This document shows, one piece after another, positions 35,421 to 47,550 of a stretch of 64,000 nucleotides of DNA; within the stretch, counting starts at the first letter, position 1, and every line of letters starts with the position of its first letter. The notes beneath the pieces were generated by a model. The model was given only the letters and a program-made list of their open reading frames with translations, did no database searches and was not told where the DNA came from. This stretch comes from Rotaria sordida (lineage: Eukaryota; Rotifera; Eurotatoria; Philodinida; Philodinidae): the NCBI GenBank assembly GCA_905250125.1, contig CAJNOL010001385.1, positions 1 through 64,000 of the forward strand. Reading direction: 5' to 3'. The position numbers and the translations under genes were made by a program.

Positions 35421-38028
35421 CTAAATATTTAAAAAAATAAATTATTAATTTGATTAGTATTTGTTTTTTCTTTTCACTTTGATCTAGATTTTATAATATG
35501 TATATATATATACATATATAATATTAGAATTACCAGTCACTTAACTTTGATGAAAGATGAGTGGGTACACAATAATTATATTGGAGCATGTAAAAGTTCT
35601 TATCTCGATAATCATTGCATTCTATATAAGAACAAAAAAAAAGAAAAAGAAATTGTCTATTATGTGATTGATTTATGTTTGCAAAGATAAAAAGACTTTC
35701 TTTATATGATCAATATAACTAACAGTCAGTGTAGAAGAAAAATCAATGAGCATCACTTATCAGGAAATTTTATTGTTGATTATTCTTTCTTTCATATTAA
35801 AGACAAAAGAAATAAAAAAAAGTAAGTTTTTGTTTATGATTCGCTTTGCAACTGAAAAAAAAATCTTTATGATTCTTAAACCTACGTTGTGTAAAAGCTA
35901 GACAATAAAAAACAAATAGTTCTTCAATGATGGTAGTTATAGAAACAAATTGATACAAAATTGAATACATATCTAGCATGACTTTCACTATAAAGAATAT
36001 TTATTTTCAAATAAATAATCATTACGGATATCTTTTATTTTCTTTATACTTATAAGTGTATAAATATGTTCGTGCAAAGAGAAACAGAAAGAGAAGAGTG
36101 TATAAGGATTAGAATATTGTCAAGAATGACGAACAACATATCACGTACAACTACAATATTGTATATTAGAAGGCTATACGAATCAATTGATTATTTACTT
36201 TTGTTATTCATTTAATATTAATCATTGTTCATAAATCAGAATTTTTCTTTTGAAACAAAGTGTACCGATTATCTGACATGATAAAACAGAATTAATAAAA
36301 AACAGATGTACGCATATCAATAGAAGTATTCAATATGTTTTATTCACCATCTTTTTCTTTCTGTTCAATTATTGCATCTAGTGCAAACTCATATGTTATG
36401 TGTAAATGACTTTAAAATGATATATTTATATTAGAATAATGATCAATTCTTTTTTTTTGGCCATACTTATTAGATTGATGTGCTGAAAAATACATAATCA
36501 AAATCATTAAAATTAGTGATTTTAAATTTTTTTATTCAAGACTCTCGTCCTTTAATCCATCGGACTATTCGAATGTAAGATAAATGCATGAAAGGATAGG
36601 TTGAGGTTAGATCTTCCAGAAATGTGCTTTTTTTTCAGAAAAATGAAAAATATTGTTAATGCACTTCTATAAATAGATGACCGAGTTTTTCGAGATACTC
36701 AACTTGTCATCTCTTTCCTTCACATGAAAAGTAAGAATTTAAAAAAAGACGCTGTAGTCTGATATGTTCTTTCAAATAAAAGAAAAATTAAATATATTGA
36801 ATGAAATGCTACAGAGAATTTTGAGTCATCGAATAAACTATACTGAATCATTGTCTAATGACTATCTTTCGAAAATATCATGGTATAGAACTGAAAACTT
36901 CATACAATTTGAAGAAAAGAAGCGTTAAGGAGATCACTTTTTACAGAGTTTCTGAAGAGCAGCTCAACAGAAGTATTTGAAACTTTCACGGTAGATAGAT
37001 CTCGGTAATTAGCGCAAAAGCTATGATGAACTTCAAAATTTCAAATGCTTCCTTCTAGAAGATATCTGTATCATAAAGGCTCAAAATCGATCTGCTTTCT
37101 CAGCCATAATATGTCCGATAGAGCTGAAAGTTTTGTTTTTATAGATATGAAACATCGCTTGAGATATCTACGTTTTTTGTAATTTCTTTTTATATCCTTC
37201 CATTTGGATAAAAAAATCGAAATACTAAGCATACCTCCAAAAATTAACGATGCAATATTTTTCAAAATAGAAACCAGTAGTTCTCCCCCCAAACTGTGTC
37301 CAGTGCCTGCAAAAATAAGTTTTAAATCGGTCGAACATTCTATGTCAAAGTAATGAGGGTGATTCTGCACTTTTTTCATGTAAAAATTGATCTCGAGAAA
37401 AAACGAAAAATAAATTTTCCTATATATTTCAGGAATTTTTTTCTTCAACTAAAATGATTGAAAATTGGCCATGTTCAGCTGTGTTAAAGGTTCTATGATC
37501 CATGTTCTCAATACCTTTAGAATGACAAATAATCATTGCCATTAGAAGAATTTAGCATACAAAGAATAATCGCAGAATGAGTTTTTCTGCTAAAAATTTC
37601 AAGAGTGGGATTTAATAAATGTACTAATCAACAACGAAGGTTTCTCATTTATATAGCATTTGACGTAGAATATTTCGAAGTTATATTAATAATGAAAAAC
37701 CAAAAATCGAAAAAATTTTGATTTTAGCATAAGGAAATGGGAAAGGGTCCTCTTAATTTATTTGACGTTTACAGGTCACAGATGTATCCTATATGAATAA
37801 TGAGAAGGAACAAATAAAAAGAAAAAGTTGGTCTCCTATATGCTTCTCTGATATATATACCAATCGATAAAGAACAACAGATTCCTTCTTTTATCCATAT
37901 TGTCGTTCTCAGTACATTGCACAATAAATAGAGAAAGAACACAAAAGAAAAAAAAAGAATAGAAGATAATAGTTATCCAAGGCTTCAATACATGTAGAAT
38001 ATTATCATTTGTCGTTTACTGTCATAAG
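35421..38028. other. Non-coding interval between macroglobulin and cysteine-rich genes
   Basis: No gene is supported. The two flanking genes are divergent, so both promoters should be here. An open frame at 37071-37448 on the minus strand has no family features and runs through low-complexity sequence. Confidence 0.4.
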
Positions 38029-38541
38029 ATGAAACTACCAATATTTCTTCTTATTATTTTCCTTCGTTATGTACTTGGTATTGTAAATATTATCATCGGT
38101 ATTCAACAGCCATGTGAATCTATTGTCGATTGCCTTTCATCTAATGATTCAAATACTGTTTGTTATGAGGGTTATTGTGTACCATGTCGTAATTCAAGTG
38201 AATCATGTACAAGTTCATCGCATTGTTGTGGTTCTTCACGTTGTTTTCGTCATCGATGTACAGCACTTTATAAAACTGGACAATCGTGTCGTCTTAATCG
38301 ACAATGTCTTGATCCTAATGATTTTTGTATTAATCGAATATGTACACGATGTATACAACTTTGGGCATCATGTTCATCAGATCCGTTAGCAACACCTTGT
38401 TGTGTAGGTAATGGTATATGTCGATCTGGTAAATGTCAACCAGCACGTATACATTCACAAGCTTGTTCAAGTTCATTTGATTGTGCTGATGAACTTGTTT
38501 GTCTTTCTGGTACATGTCAAAATCCTTTAGGACACTGTTAA
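38029..38541 (+). CDS. Secreted cysteine-rich protein
   Basis: A single-exon gene of 170 residues. A hydrophobic leader (MKLPIFLLIIFLRYVLG) is followed by a mature part with 25 cysteines arranged in repeated blocks, including C-x6-C-C (SCTSSSHCCGSSRC) and C-x5-C (SCRLNRQC, ACSSSFDC). The pattern resembles EB/Dickkopf-like or other disulfide-rich modules that occur in extracellular proteins, but I cannot assign a family or a target. The codon bias and the lack of stops support a real gene. TTTACTGTCATAAG ends right before the ATG and could be a splice acceptor. An A-rich stretch with AATAAA lies about 150 bp after the stop. Confidence 0.75.
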   Translation: MKLPIFLLIIFLRYVLGIVNIIIGIQQPCESIVDCLSSNDSNTVCYEGYCVPCRNSSESCTSSSHCCGSSRCFRHRCTALYKTGQSCRLNRQCLDPNDFCINRICTRCIQLWASCSSDPLATPCCVGNGICRSGKCQPARIHSQACSSSFDCADELVCLSGTCQNPLGHC

Positions 38542-39700
<1,159 letters not shown>

Positions 39701-39831
39701 TAGAATAGAAACTTTTCAAATATTCATTTTCTTTGGACTATAGATTTTAATAATCTTTGAAACAATAAATTCTTTCGATTGAGATCTTTATCGTTAGAAA
39801 TTTTCGACTCTTCTATACGTAGATGACATTA

Positions 39832-40860
39832 GCTTCATATTCGAGTAAATCCAGCCGACAGTCGCCAAGGAAGCTGTTCCAGCGAGTTCCAGAGTAGAAC
39901 TCAACGAGTTCTATCCAGTGGTATTCTTGGATTCTGCTAGCTCAGACAATGGTTCGAAAAATTGCGAAATACTATATTTCCATATATGGATTTTGACTCC
40001 ATATTCGAGTAAAACCAGCCGAGATTCGTCCAGGAAGCTGTTCCAACTGTTCCAGAGTACAACTTCAGAGATGAACGCGCCAGCAAAAAAGTCGCACCGT
40101 CACCGCCCCGCCTGTTCAGCGTTGAGACCGCCCACCCCCCCTCCCTTCCCGTCCAAAATATTTTCAAAAACTGTTTCTTGACAAATTTTTCCTTAAACTT
40201 TCATAATGACTATTTTATTTCATGAGATGAAAAGGCATATTTTAAATGCATAAACATCATTTCGAAATAGAAACAAAAATAAACATGAAAATGAAAAACA
40301 GTTATAATAAAATCACTCATTTTGTGAAACTCACTTATATTTTTGAAGAAAATAGTAAGTGTATGTTTTAAGTTTGAGGTTTGGCGGCTCCCTCTCCCCA
40401 TCCTATTACAGACACATAGCAACCGAAAAGAGAACATTACAGATATACCCCAATGATAGACATATCTCCCATTACAGACACCCCACCATTACAGACAATC
40501 CACCATTACAGACCTCAGCAACCGCGCATAAAAGGCTCTAGTGTTTATATAATATATCAATTATTTCATGCGTATTCGAAAAGAAAGGCATTTTACAATT
40601 TAAAAATTAGGCATCAGAATAAAAAACTTTGAAAATATACGTGGGTTCCACATTTTAGCTCCTTTGGAGCTGCACTAGCAAGCATCTTTTTACTGATTAG
40701 TTTTGTGTGAACAAGTTTTAAAAATTTTTAAAAGATGTCTCTAAAGATCTGAGTATATTTAAAAAATCAAGGTTATATAAAGGCGGGGAAATCGCGAAAT
40801 TGCGTCATGCACCGTCACCGCCCCGCCTCGCCGGCGGCTCGTCCATCTCTGATACAGATG
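39832..40860. repeat. Cluster of repeat fragments downstream of the RUVBL1 fragment
   Basis: A unit with ATATTCGAGTAAATCCAGCC and AGGAAGCTGTTCCAG occurs at about 39832-39902 and again at 39995-40070. CACCGTCACCGCCCCGCCT occurs near 40095 and again near 40808, both strikingly GC-rich for this genome. A short tandem series containing ATTACAGACA lies at about 40400-40530. 40641-40700 matches 3745-3795. Together these look like nested remnants of mobile elements. Confidence 0.55.
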
Positions 40861-41390
40861 TCAATGAACTAATCTTCAGCTTGAAAATGATGTGTGAACT
40901 TTGTTCCCTTTTCTTTTGTCTTGTCGATGTCTCTAATGAATAGTGAATAGAAGATTAGTCGGCATCGTCTTCTCAATTCTCCGATTACATAACATTTATT
41001 CATATTCTATCACATAAAAAGAAATATATTAAATTAGACAGAATTTTTTTCTCTCTGCGTCTCTCCTTTGCTAATAGAAAATATGCCAGGTCAATCAACA
41101 ATTCTTATCGTCACTTAATAATAACAAAAAAAAATGTAAATTTTGATTAATTTGTTCCATAAAGGCGAGATGTTGTTATTGCCATTGATGCTATATTTGT
41201 TTCTTGTTCGTGTTCGTTTTGTTCTCTCGTCTCTTTTTTTTTGTTGTCCTTTTCTTCAGTCATATCGAAAAAGAGAAAAGAATTGAAATTAAAATGTGGA
41301 AAGTTTTAAGAGATGAGTATACAAGAAAAATTATCATTTTTGTCACGAAAAATTTTTTTTAACAAAAAGTAATTTTTATCACGAAGAATA

Positions 41391-41441
41391 GGGTGTGGGT
41401 CTGAGTCTTCTTTGAATAAATACCCACACCCACACCCACAC
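41391..41441. repeat. Interstitial telomere-like repeat
   Basis: The tract ACCCACACCCACACCCACAC at 41422-41441 is about three tandem copies of the complement of TGTGGG, and an inverted GGGTGTGGGT lies 22 bp away at 41391-41400. TGTGGG is, from memory, the bdelloid telomere repeat. With only three to four units this may be a relic of telomere or retroelement joining, or chance. Confidence 0.4.
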
Positions 41442-41519
41442 TGTATGAATATGTTCATCGTCAGGATAATTAAGTTGATCTTGTAAGGACTACCATTCTT
41501 TCCTTTTTGATCATTTGTA

Positions 41520-41838
41520 AAATAAGATTGTTCTTCTAGTCGAATATATTCTTGAGATGTTGCATTTTCATCCTTTTCAACAGAACAAGCAAAATCAATT
41601 GTAAAAATTAGGTTTAATTTGATTACTTCTCCTTCTGTAATTGTTACTAATCCTTCATCAAGTGCTCGTTCATCTGGCGGTGTTAATAGTTTAATCAACT
41701 CCTTGTTTGTTTTCCCGTGGTTCATTATCATGTGTACGATCCAATTAACTTTACCCTTTGACATTGTAATCGAACATGTAGGACATAATATTAGATCGCC
41801 GTCATCTATCAGACGAATACAATAAATAAGATTCCTGT
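41520..41838 (-). CDS. Hypothetical protein exon(s)
   Basis: An open frame preceded by a clean acceptor (TTCTAAAAACAG) runs from about 41838 leftwards: LIYCIRLIDDGDLILCPTC, then MSKGKVNWIVHMIMNHGK, LLTPPDERALDEGLVTITEG and IDFACSVEKDENATSQEYIR. Codon use is gene-like (few Phe/Lys homopolymers, balanced charge). A donor (GTAGTC) near 41492 may end the exon before the telomere-like repeat. A small upstream ORF at about 41931-42020 (MASFPFDLLKKLGEVRQ) and one at 42310-42390 could be further exons, but I could not join them without stops. The CPTC pair hints at a zinc site. No family is recognised. Confidence 0.4.
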
Positions 41839-44103
41839 TTTTAGAAAAAGAACAAAACTCTATATATAGATGAGTTGTTGCTGTTATTTTTCAAAATTTT
41901 CTTCACTTTATTGTAGTTTCAAAAGATACGAAAGAATCATTTGACCAACTTGTCGAACTTCACCTAATTTTTTGAGAAGATCAAATGGAAACGATGCCAT
42001 TTAATGGACTAATTAATTCTCTATTCAACTATGTCACGATGAGAAACTTCGAAAGTTTTGTAGAAATGTTCAAAATTAAAAAAAAACTACTCAAATCAAC
42101 GTAATCTATTCTTATATATTGCATCTTCTTGTTTTAAGTAGGAATCGACAAGTATATAGAAAAAGTATAAAATTTAGAAAACTCTAGTAGAATTTAAAAA
42201 GATAATTTGAGATTTGTGTCGAAAAAGTATTCTTATCGAAGTTTTCTCTCTATTCTTTATTGATCATATCCACTTAGATGTTATAAGACAAGAATCAAAT
42301 CAATAAAAACTTACAATCCGTTGGTGGTACAAAATTATCCAAACGTCACATAAATTCGGAATTTCCAGATGACATTTCTATGAATAAGTAAAAGAAATGA
42401 AAAAGAAATTTCTCATTAAAAGTAAAAATTGGGGAAAAAATCTTCTTCTTTTTTACTCCCCTCAGAATAGAAGCCCAGTGGACTTCTATTTTGTTTTGAA
42501 AGTTATAAGTTTTGGCATGGGCTTCTATTGTGATCAAGTTTTTTTATGTTACGATTAAAATTGAACTATTTTACAAGTGTAGAAAGTCTTAAAAACTTAG
42601 ACATCAGAATTTTCAAGTTGTTGGACACCTTCGCAGTGACTATCATAGTTTTCTAGTAACTAAGAATTGATTACCAGTTGTTTCCAAGCTCCATCTTATC
42701 AAATGGATAAATTAATACGTTCTTGATACTACATTTCCCATTTAGATGTTGATCTACCCTCAGCATTTCATAGATCTTGTTATGGACAAGAACAACTTCT
42801 TTTAACATAATATGCTGATGTGAGAAATTGACGAGCTTTCAAGAAATTTAAAAGAGGTTTCTATATGAGACATATAGCGATATACAGTTCCATTGAACAA
42901 CTTCATCGTGGAAGCTGGTGTACAGTTCAATTACGAAGCAAGATATATTTTAATTATCGTGGCAGTTATATGAAGTAAACCTTGTCTACCTAATAAGAGT
43001 CTCCCTTTTTTTTGAGAGATCGATAGTTGACGTCTCGTGAATGTTATATTAATTCGCAACGTATCACTATACATTGAGATTTGCTTTTAAATTTCATGAT
43101 CTCTGGCGTAATTGGCATCAATCATAGTTTAGCTTTTTGAGGTTTTATTTTTCAGTTAAAGATTTGTTCATATTGTTGTGAAGTTAATAAAAATTTTTAT
43201 CATTTTTTTTTCTGAATGGCGTATAAACCCATAAAAGTATAAAATTTAATGGAATGATATTATTCCACACGAACTTACTATTCAATAACTTCTAGACAAT
43301 TATGTTTTATTAATATATATCCGCACGGATGTTTCAACATTTGATAGATGCTCATTTCTCTATTGATAGAAAACGCATAAAATACAAAGGAAATTAGGCA
43401 CATAAACTGAGCTACAATTAAACAATGAGAAGTGTTGAGCTAATTTATCAAAACTTTTTAAAATTATCTATTTTGTTCTCATTTCGGACGGGGTGAGTTT
43501 CTAATATGTCTGTGAAGTTATAACCTTGCGATTGGGCTTCTATTCTGTGGGGGAGGGGTGGTTATCTGAAAAAGCAATGTTACGACTCTTTTTTTTTCAG
43601 GCAACTCATTTAAATAAATATTAACAAGTAAACGTGTTATTTAACGAAGACTATTTTAAAATATAAGAACAACATAAAACTCATTGATTCATTTTATTAT
43701 TTTAGATTTAATTATTCATAGAAAAGTGTTTGTATTTTTTCTGTAGAAACGAAATGAGAAGTTTTTGTTTTTTTAACATTTGAAATATGAAATAAAAATA
43801 TTTATTATTATATTTATACAATGCCTCATCATCATTAGTCAACTATTTTACGAGTTAATAATGCACATTGTTAAGATTGTCGCGACACTCGTTTAAATAT
43901 TTAGCATATAAATAAATAAATCGAAGGAAGAACTTGTACGTTCACAATGTCTGATGTCCAACATAACCGCGTGTAATGAATCATTGAATGAGAAATTCGA
44001 AATTTCATTGATTAGTCTTTGTTTTTTTTCTTTTAGATATAATCCATATATATATATATATATAGTTCTTATTCCTAAATAGATTTAATTAATCTTTTAA
44101 ATA
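41839..44103. other. Mostly non-coding interval, possible degenerate coding patch
   Basis: Around 42770-42980 (plus) the frame reads SIEQLHRGSWCTVQLRSK after two in-frame stops, so it may be a decayed exon. Nothing else is recognisable. A TA-rich tract at 44046-44065 precedes the ARL8 gene. Confidence 0.3.
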
Positions 44104-44965
44104 ATGTTTGCCTTTGTACAACGTATACTCGATTGGTTTAAAAGTTTATTTTGGAAAGAAGAAATGGAATTAACACTTGTTGGTTTACAAAATTCAGGAA
44201 AAACAACTTTTGTTAATTTAATTGCTTCCGGTCAATATTCTGAAGATATGATACCAACTGTAGGTTTTAATATGAGAAAAATTACAAAAGGAAATGTCAC
44301 TATTAAAGTAAATAAATTCGATATTTTTATTAAAAATTTATTATGTTTTTGTTTTTTCGTATTGTATTTTTTCTATAGATTTGGGATATTGGTATGTAAC
44401 AACTAAATTAATTTTTGTTTAATATTTTTAAATAAATAATTTTCTTTGAATAGGTGGTCAACCTCGTTTTCGTAGTATGTGGGAACGTTATTGTCGTGGT
44501 GTAAATGCTATTGTGTATGTATATGAAATATTTATTATTCATATTGAGTTTTATTTTGGCAATTTAGATTTATGGTTGATGCAGCTGATCATGAAAAACT
44601 TGATGCAGCTAAACAAGAATTTAGTAATTTACTTGAAAAACCTCAACTTCAAGGTATTCCTGTACTTGTACTTGGTAATAAACGTGATTTACCAAATGCA
44701 CTTGAAGTTCAAGAACTTATTCAACGATTGTAAGTTTTTTAATTCATAGATATAAAATAAATTATCGAAATTTTTTAATAATAGGGATCTTTCACCAATA
44801 AAAGATCGTGAAATTTGTTGCTATTCTATATCATGTAAAGAAAAAGAAAATATTGGTAAATAAATAAAAAGAAAAATAATATGAAGATTAATGTTTTTTT
44901 TTTCTTATATAGATATAACACTTCAATGGCTTATTCAACATTCAAAATCGAATAGTCGTTCATAA
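44104..44965 (+). CDS. ARL8: ARL8 small GTPase
   Basis: Six exons (44104-44307, 44379-44391, 44454-44514, 44568-44729, 44785-44855, 44913-44965) give 187 aa, the normal length for ARL8A/B. The N-terminal helix [17 protein letters not shown] is the membrane-binding amphipathic helix of this family. The GTPase motifs are GLQNSGKTT (P-loop), PTVGFN (switch I), [19 protein letters not shown] (switch II) and NKRD with SCKE for guanine binding. ARL8 recruits kinesin adaptors and HOPS to lysosomes and drives their outward transport and fusion. Exon 2 is only 13 nt and encodes IWDI plus one base of the next Gly. A TTCCTAAATAG acceptor-like site lies about 22 bp before the ATG. Downstream SEM1 starts about 300 bp later on the same strand. 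Confidence 0.96.
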
Positions 44966-45271
44966 ATATTTACAGTCAATAATTTATTTTAAAAACTTTA
45001 TCTTTGCAACGATAATAACTTCTATTATTATTATAATTTTTTTGTTCTTCGTTCCATAAAAAAAAAGCCCAGAAATAAATAATTCATTTCTATTTTATTT
45101 GTATAAAACAAACTTTGCGCTGCATTTTTGTCTTCTTTTTTCATTGTTGTCTGTGTTGTTATTTATGTATTTTATTTTTTTGATTATTATTATTGATTAC
45201 GAAGGAACACAAAAGAGAATCATATATATATATATAATATTGTATTCAGTTCACAATAATTTCTTTTTAAG

Positions 45272-45595
45272 ATGAGTACTCAACAAAATCAGAATGGTAA
45301 TAAAAAAGCTGATGAAAATAAAGACAAAACGACGACGACGACAACAACAACAACTGGAAAAGATGAAACAACAATGAAAGATAAAAAATTAGATATAACA
45401 AGTTTAGAAGAAGATGATGAATTTGAAGAATTTCCAGTTGAAGAATGGTCACAAGACGATTTAGATACGGAAGATAAACGTTTATGGGAAGAACATTGGG
45501 ATGATGATGTTGCTGAAACACCATTAATTGAACAACTTAAACAAGAACTTAATAAACATGGTTTACTTAAAACATCAGCAACAACTACTAAATAA
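45272..45595 (+). CDS. SEM1: SEM1/DSS1, 26S proteasome lid subunit
   Basis: A single-exon ORF of 107 aa. The C-terminal 65 residues carry the DSS1 signature: acidic blocks LEEDDEFEEFPVEEW and a second Trp-acidic block (LWEEHWDDDV), then the helix QLKQELNKHG. The N-terminal 40 residues are a Lys/Thr-rich extension with a run of nine Thr (ACG/ACA codons), which makes the protein longer than the 70-90 aa usual in the family. DSS1 is an intrinsically disordered subunit of the proteasome lid and also binds BRCA2 and TREX-2 components. The start codon directly follows TTTCTTTTTAAG, a perfect splice-acceptor context, so the message may be trans-spliced at the ATG itself. Confidence 0.95.
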   Translation: MSTQQNQNGNKKADENKDKTTTTTTTTTGKDETTMKDKKLDITSLEEDDEFEEFPVEEWSQDDLDTEDKRLWEEHWDDDVAETPLIEQLKQELNKHGLLKTSATTTK

Positions 45596-46059
45596 TTTTC
45601 AATGAACTAGGATTTTTCATTTGGTTGTTGACTGTTTTTTTTTTCTTACAAAGCAAAAAATAAAAAAAAAACAACTTTTATTCAAGAATTTAACTAAAAT
45701 TGATCTTATTAATTTCTAAACAAGTCAAATAAAAAATGTTTTATTCTTTTTTTAGATCATAGATCTCATTTTTTTAAAAATTCTGATAGAATTTGTATGA
45801 AATGCTAAAGCTAAAAATAAAACAAAACATAACATTGATTATCAGATCATACGTGGCATATTGGTTTTGAACTAACATTGCTTGTTAAGATTAAAGTTTA
45901 TGCGTAATAACACAGTAGAATTAGTCTGGTAGCTTAGGCTTTGGCTGTAATGAACGTGAAGGAATTATGAGACTATTGAGTACATGAAGTACTCAATAAA
46001 AAAGAAATTTTTTTTTTGTACATTTATTACATCGATATTTGAAATCGTCAACTTCAAAA

Positions 46060-47223
46060 TATTAGCGTTCAATACTCTTCATTTTGAAAGTTAGTCAATA
46101 TCGGTTTTTTATCACTATCATATCCATATGAGAAAAAGCAATCTGTAAAAGTCGTACTCATTTCGATTCTTTTTTATAAAAAATAGAGAATTAAAAACTG
46201 AACAAAATGACTTATTTGAATATAATATAGTGTTAATCAACTCAAGTTTTATAAAGCCAATATGCAGAAACAATGACTTTTTTCGCAGGATCTAAAATGT
46301 CCATTTGATAACAATTTATCTCCTATCAAGATTCAGAATCACAGAGTTCCAAGCTGAATTTTACATATGTTATGTAACTTTTTCTTCTTTATAAAATGAT
46401 AGAAAAATACTGAAAAATAAATAATACCCTCGGAACAAAATGAGAATCACATTTCTCTCTTACGTGATGATTTCTCAATAGAAAAAAAAACCAAGACATT
46501 TTTTGTGTTTTTCATTGCCATGGCATAATTGTAAAGCGAAATAAATGCAGCATTTAAAATCAATGTTAAAAAATATATTGAATCAAGTCTATTTGAGAAA
46601 AATCTTTTTCTGCAAAAAACTGACCCTTGAAGAACAACGATTGAATTTTTCACAGGAAAAAATTTTCTAAAATAGTCTTGATTCAGTATATTTTTTGACG
46701 TTGATTTCGAATGTCGTATTTATTTCACTTTACAATTCTGTCATGGAAATGAAAACTGCTAAAAATGTTTTTTTTATCTATTGAAAAATCATCAAAACTA
46801 TTATGTAATAGAGAGATGTGAATCCTGATTCGTCCCGAAGATACCATTTATTTTTGAATATTTTGGTTTTAACCATTTTGTAAAGAATAAAAAGTTGTAT
46901 AACATATAATAAAATTCAGCTTGGAATTCGTTGATTCTGAGTTCCGGTAGGAGATAGATTGCTATGAAGTGAAAATCTTAGACTCATCAAAAGAATCATT
47001 TTTCATTCATGTTGACCTTATAAAACTTGAGTCAATTAACATTGTATTATATCACAAAAGATCATTTTGTTTAGTTTTTAATTCTCTATCGTTTATTAAA
47101 ATATTTGAATGATTCGTTGAAACGAGCACGACTATTACAGATTGTTTTTTCTAATATGGATATGATAGTAGTAAAAAGTCAATATTGGCTAACTTTTGAA
47201 AGAAGGAGTATTGAACGCTAAAA
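46060..47223. repeat. Large inverted-repeat element between SEM1 and WDR74
   Basis: The left end TTAGCGTTCAATACTC (46062) and right end GAGTATTGAACGCTAA (47205-47221) are exact inverse copies. The arms continue for about 300-400 bp: CTATCATATCCATATGAGAA pairs with the inverse near 47150, TAGAGAATTAAAAACTGAAC with the inverse near 47080, and GATTCAGAATCACAGAGTTC with the inverse near 46935. The total is about 1.16 kb and no gene is visible. Two small ORFs in it are accidental. Confidence 0.85.
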
Positions 47224-47523
47224 TTTCCGGAGTGATGATTCCAAATATCAATACACTGAACGCACAGGAAAAAGAAAATTCTTTTCGATCAAATACCTCG
47301 TATTCTCGATGATCTTATAATTGTTCTCTTAAGTACATATAATTAACTTTGATTCCATCTATATGATGTTCTATATCAGTCAAGGTCATCATATACAGGC
47401 ACGGTCCTATATGAACTCGGAATTCTTTTATACTGATATGGGATTCATGGATATTCTATTAGAGATAAATCAAAGTGATGATTAAATATATATATTTGAG
47501 ATCAAACTAGATTCGATCAGTTA

Positions 47524-47544
47524 CTTTTGTTTTGCTTTTTTTAG
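47524..47544 (+). promoter_or_regulatory. Unpaired splice acceptor before WDR74
   Basis: A T-rich tract ending TTTTTTTAG lies 6 bp before the ATG, with no obvious upstream exon. It fits a spliced-leader trans-splice acceptor or a 5'-UTR intron. Confidence 0.5.
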
Positions 47545-47550
47545 ATAAAT

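Noticed and set aside
37071-37448. Minus-strand 125-aa ORF with GTGHSLGGELL
   Set aside because: The stretch looks lipase-like at first sight (GHSLGG), but no catalytic context, no further alpha/beta-hydrolase motifs and no flanking exons exist, so I read it as chance.
45267-45524. Minus-strand ORF opposite SEM1
   Set aside because: It is the antisense of the acidic and Thr-rich SEM1 codons.
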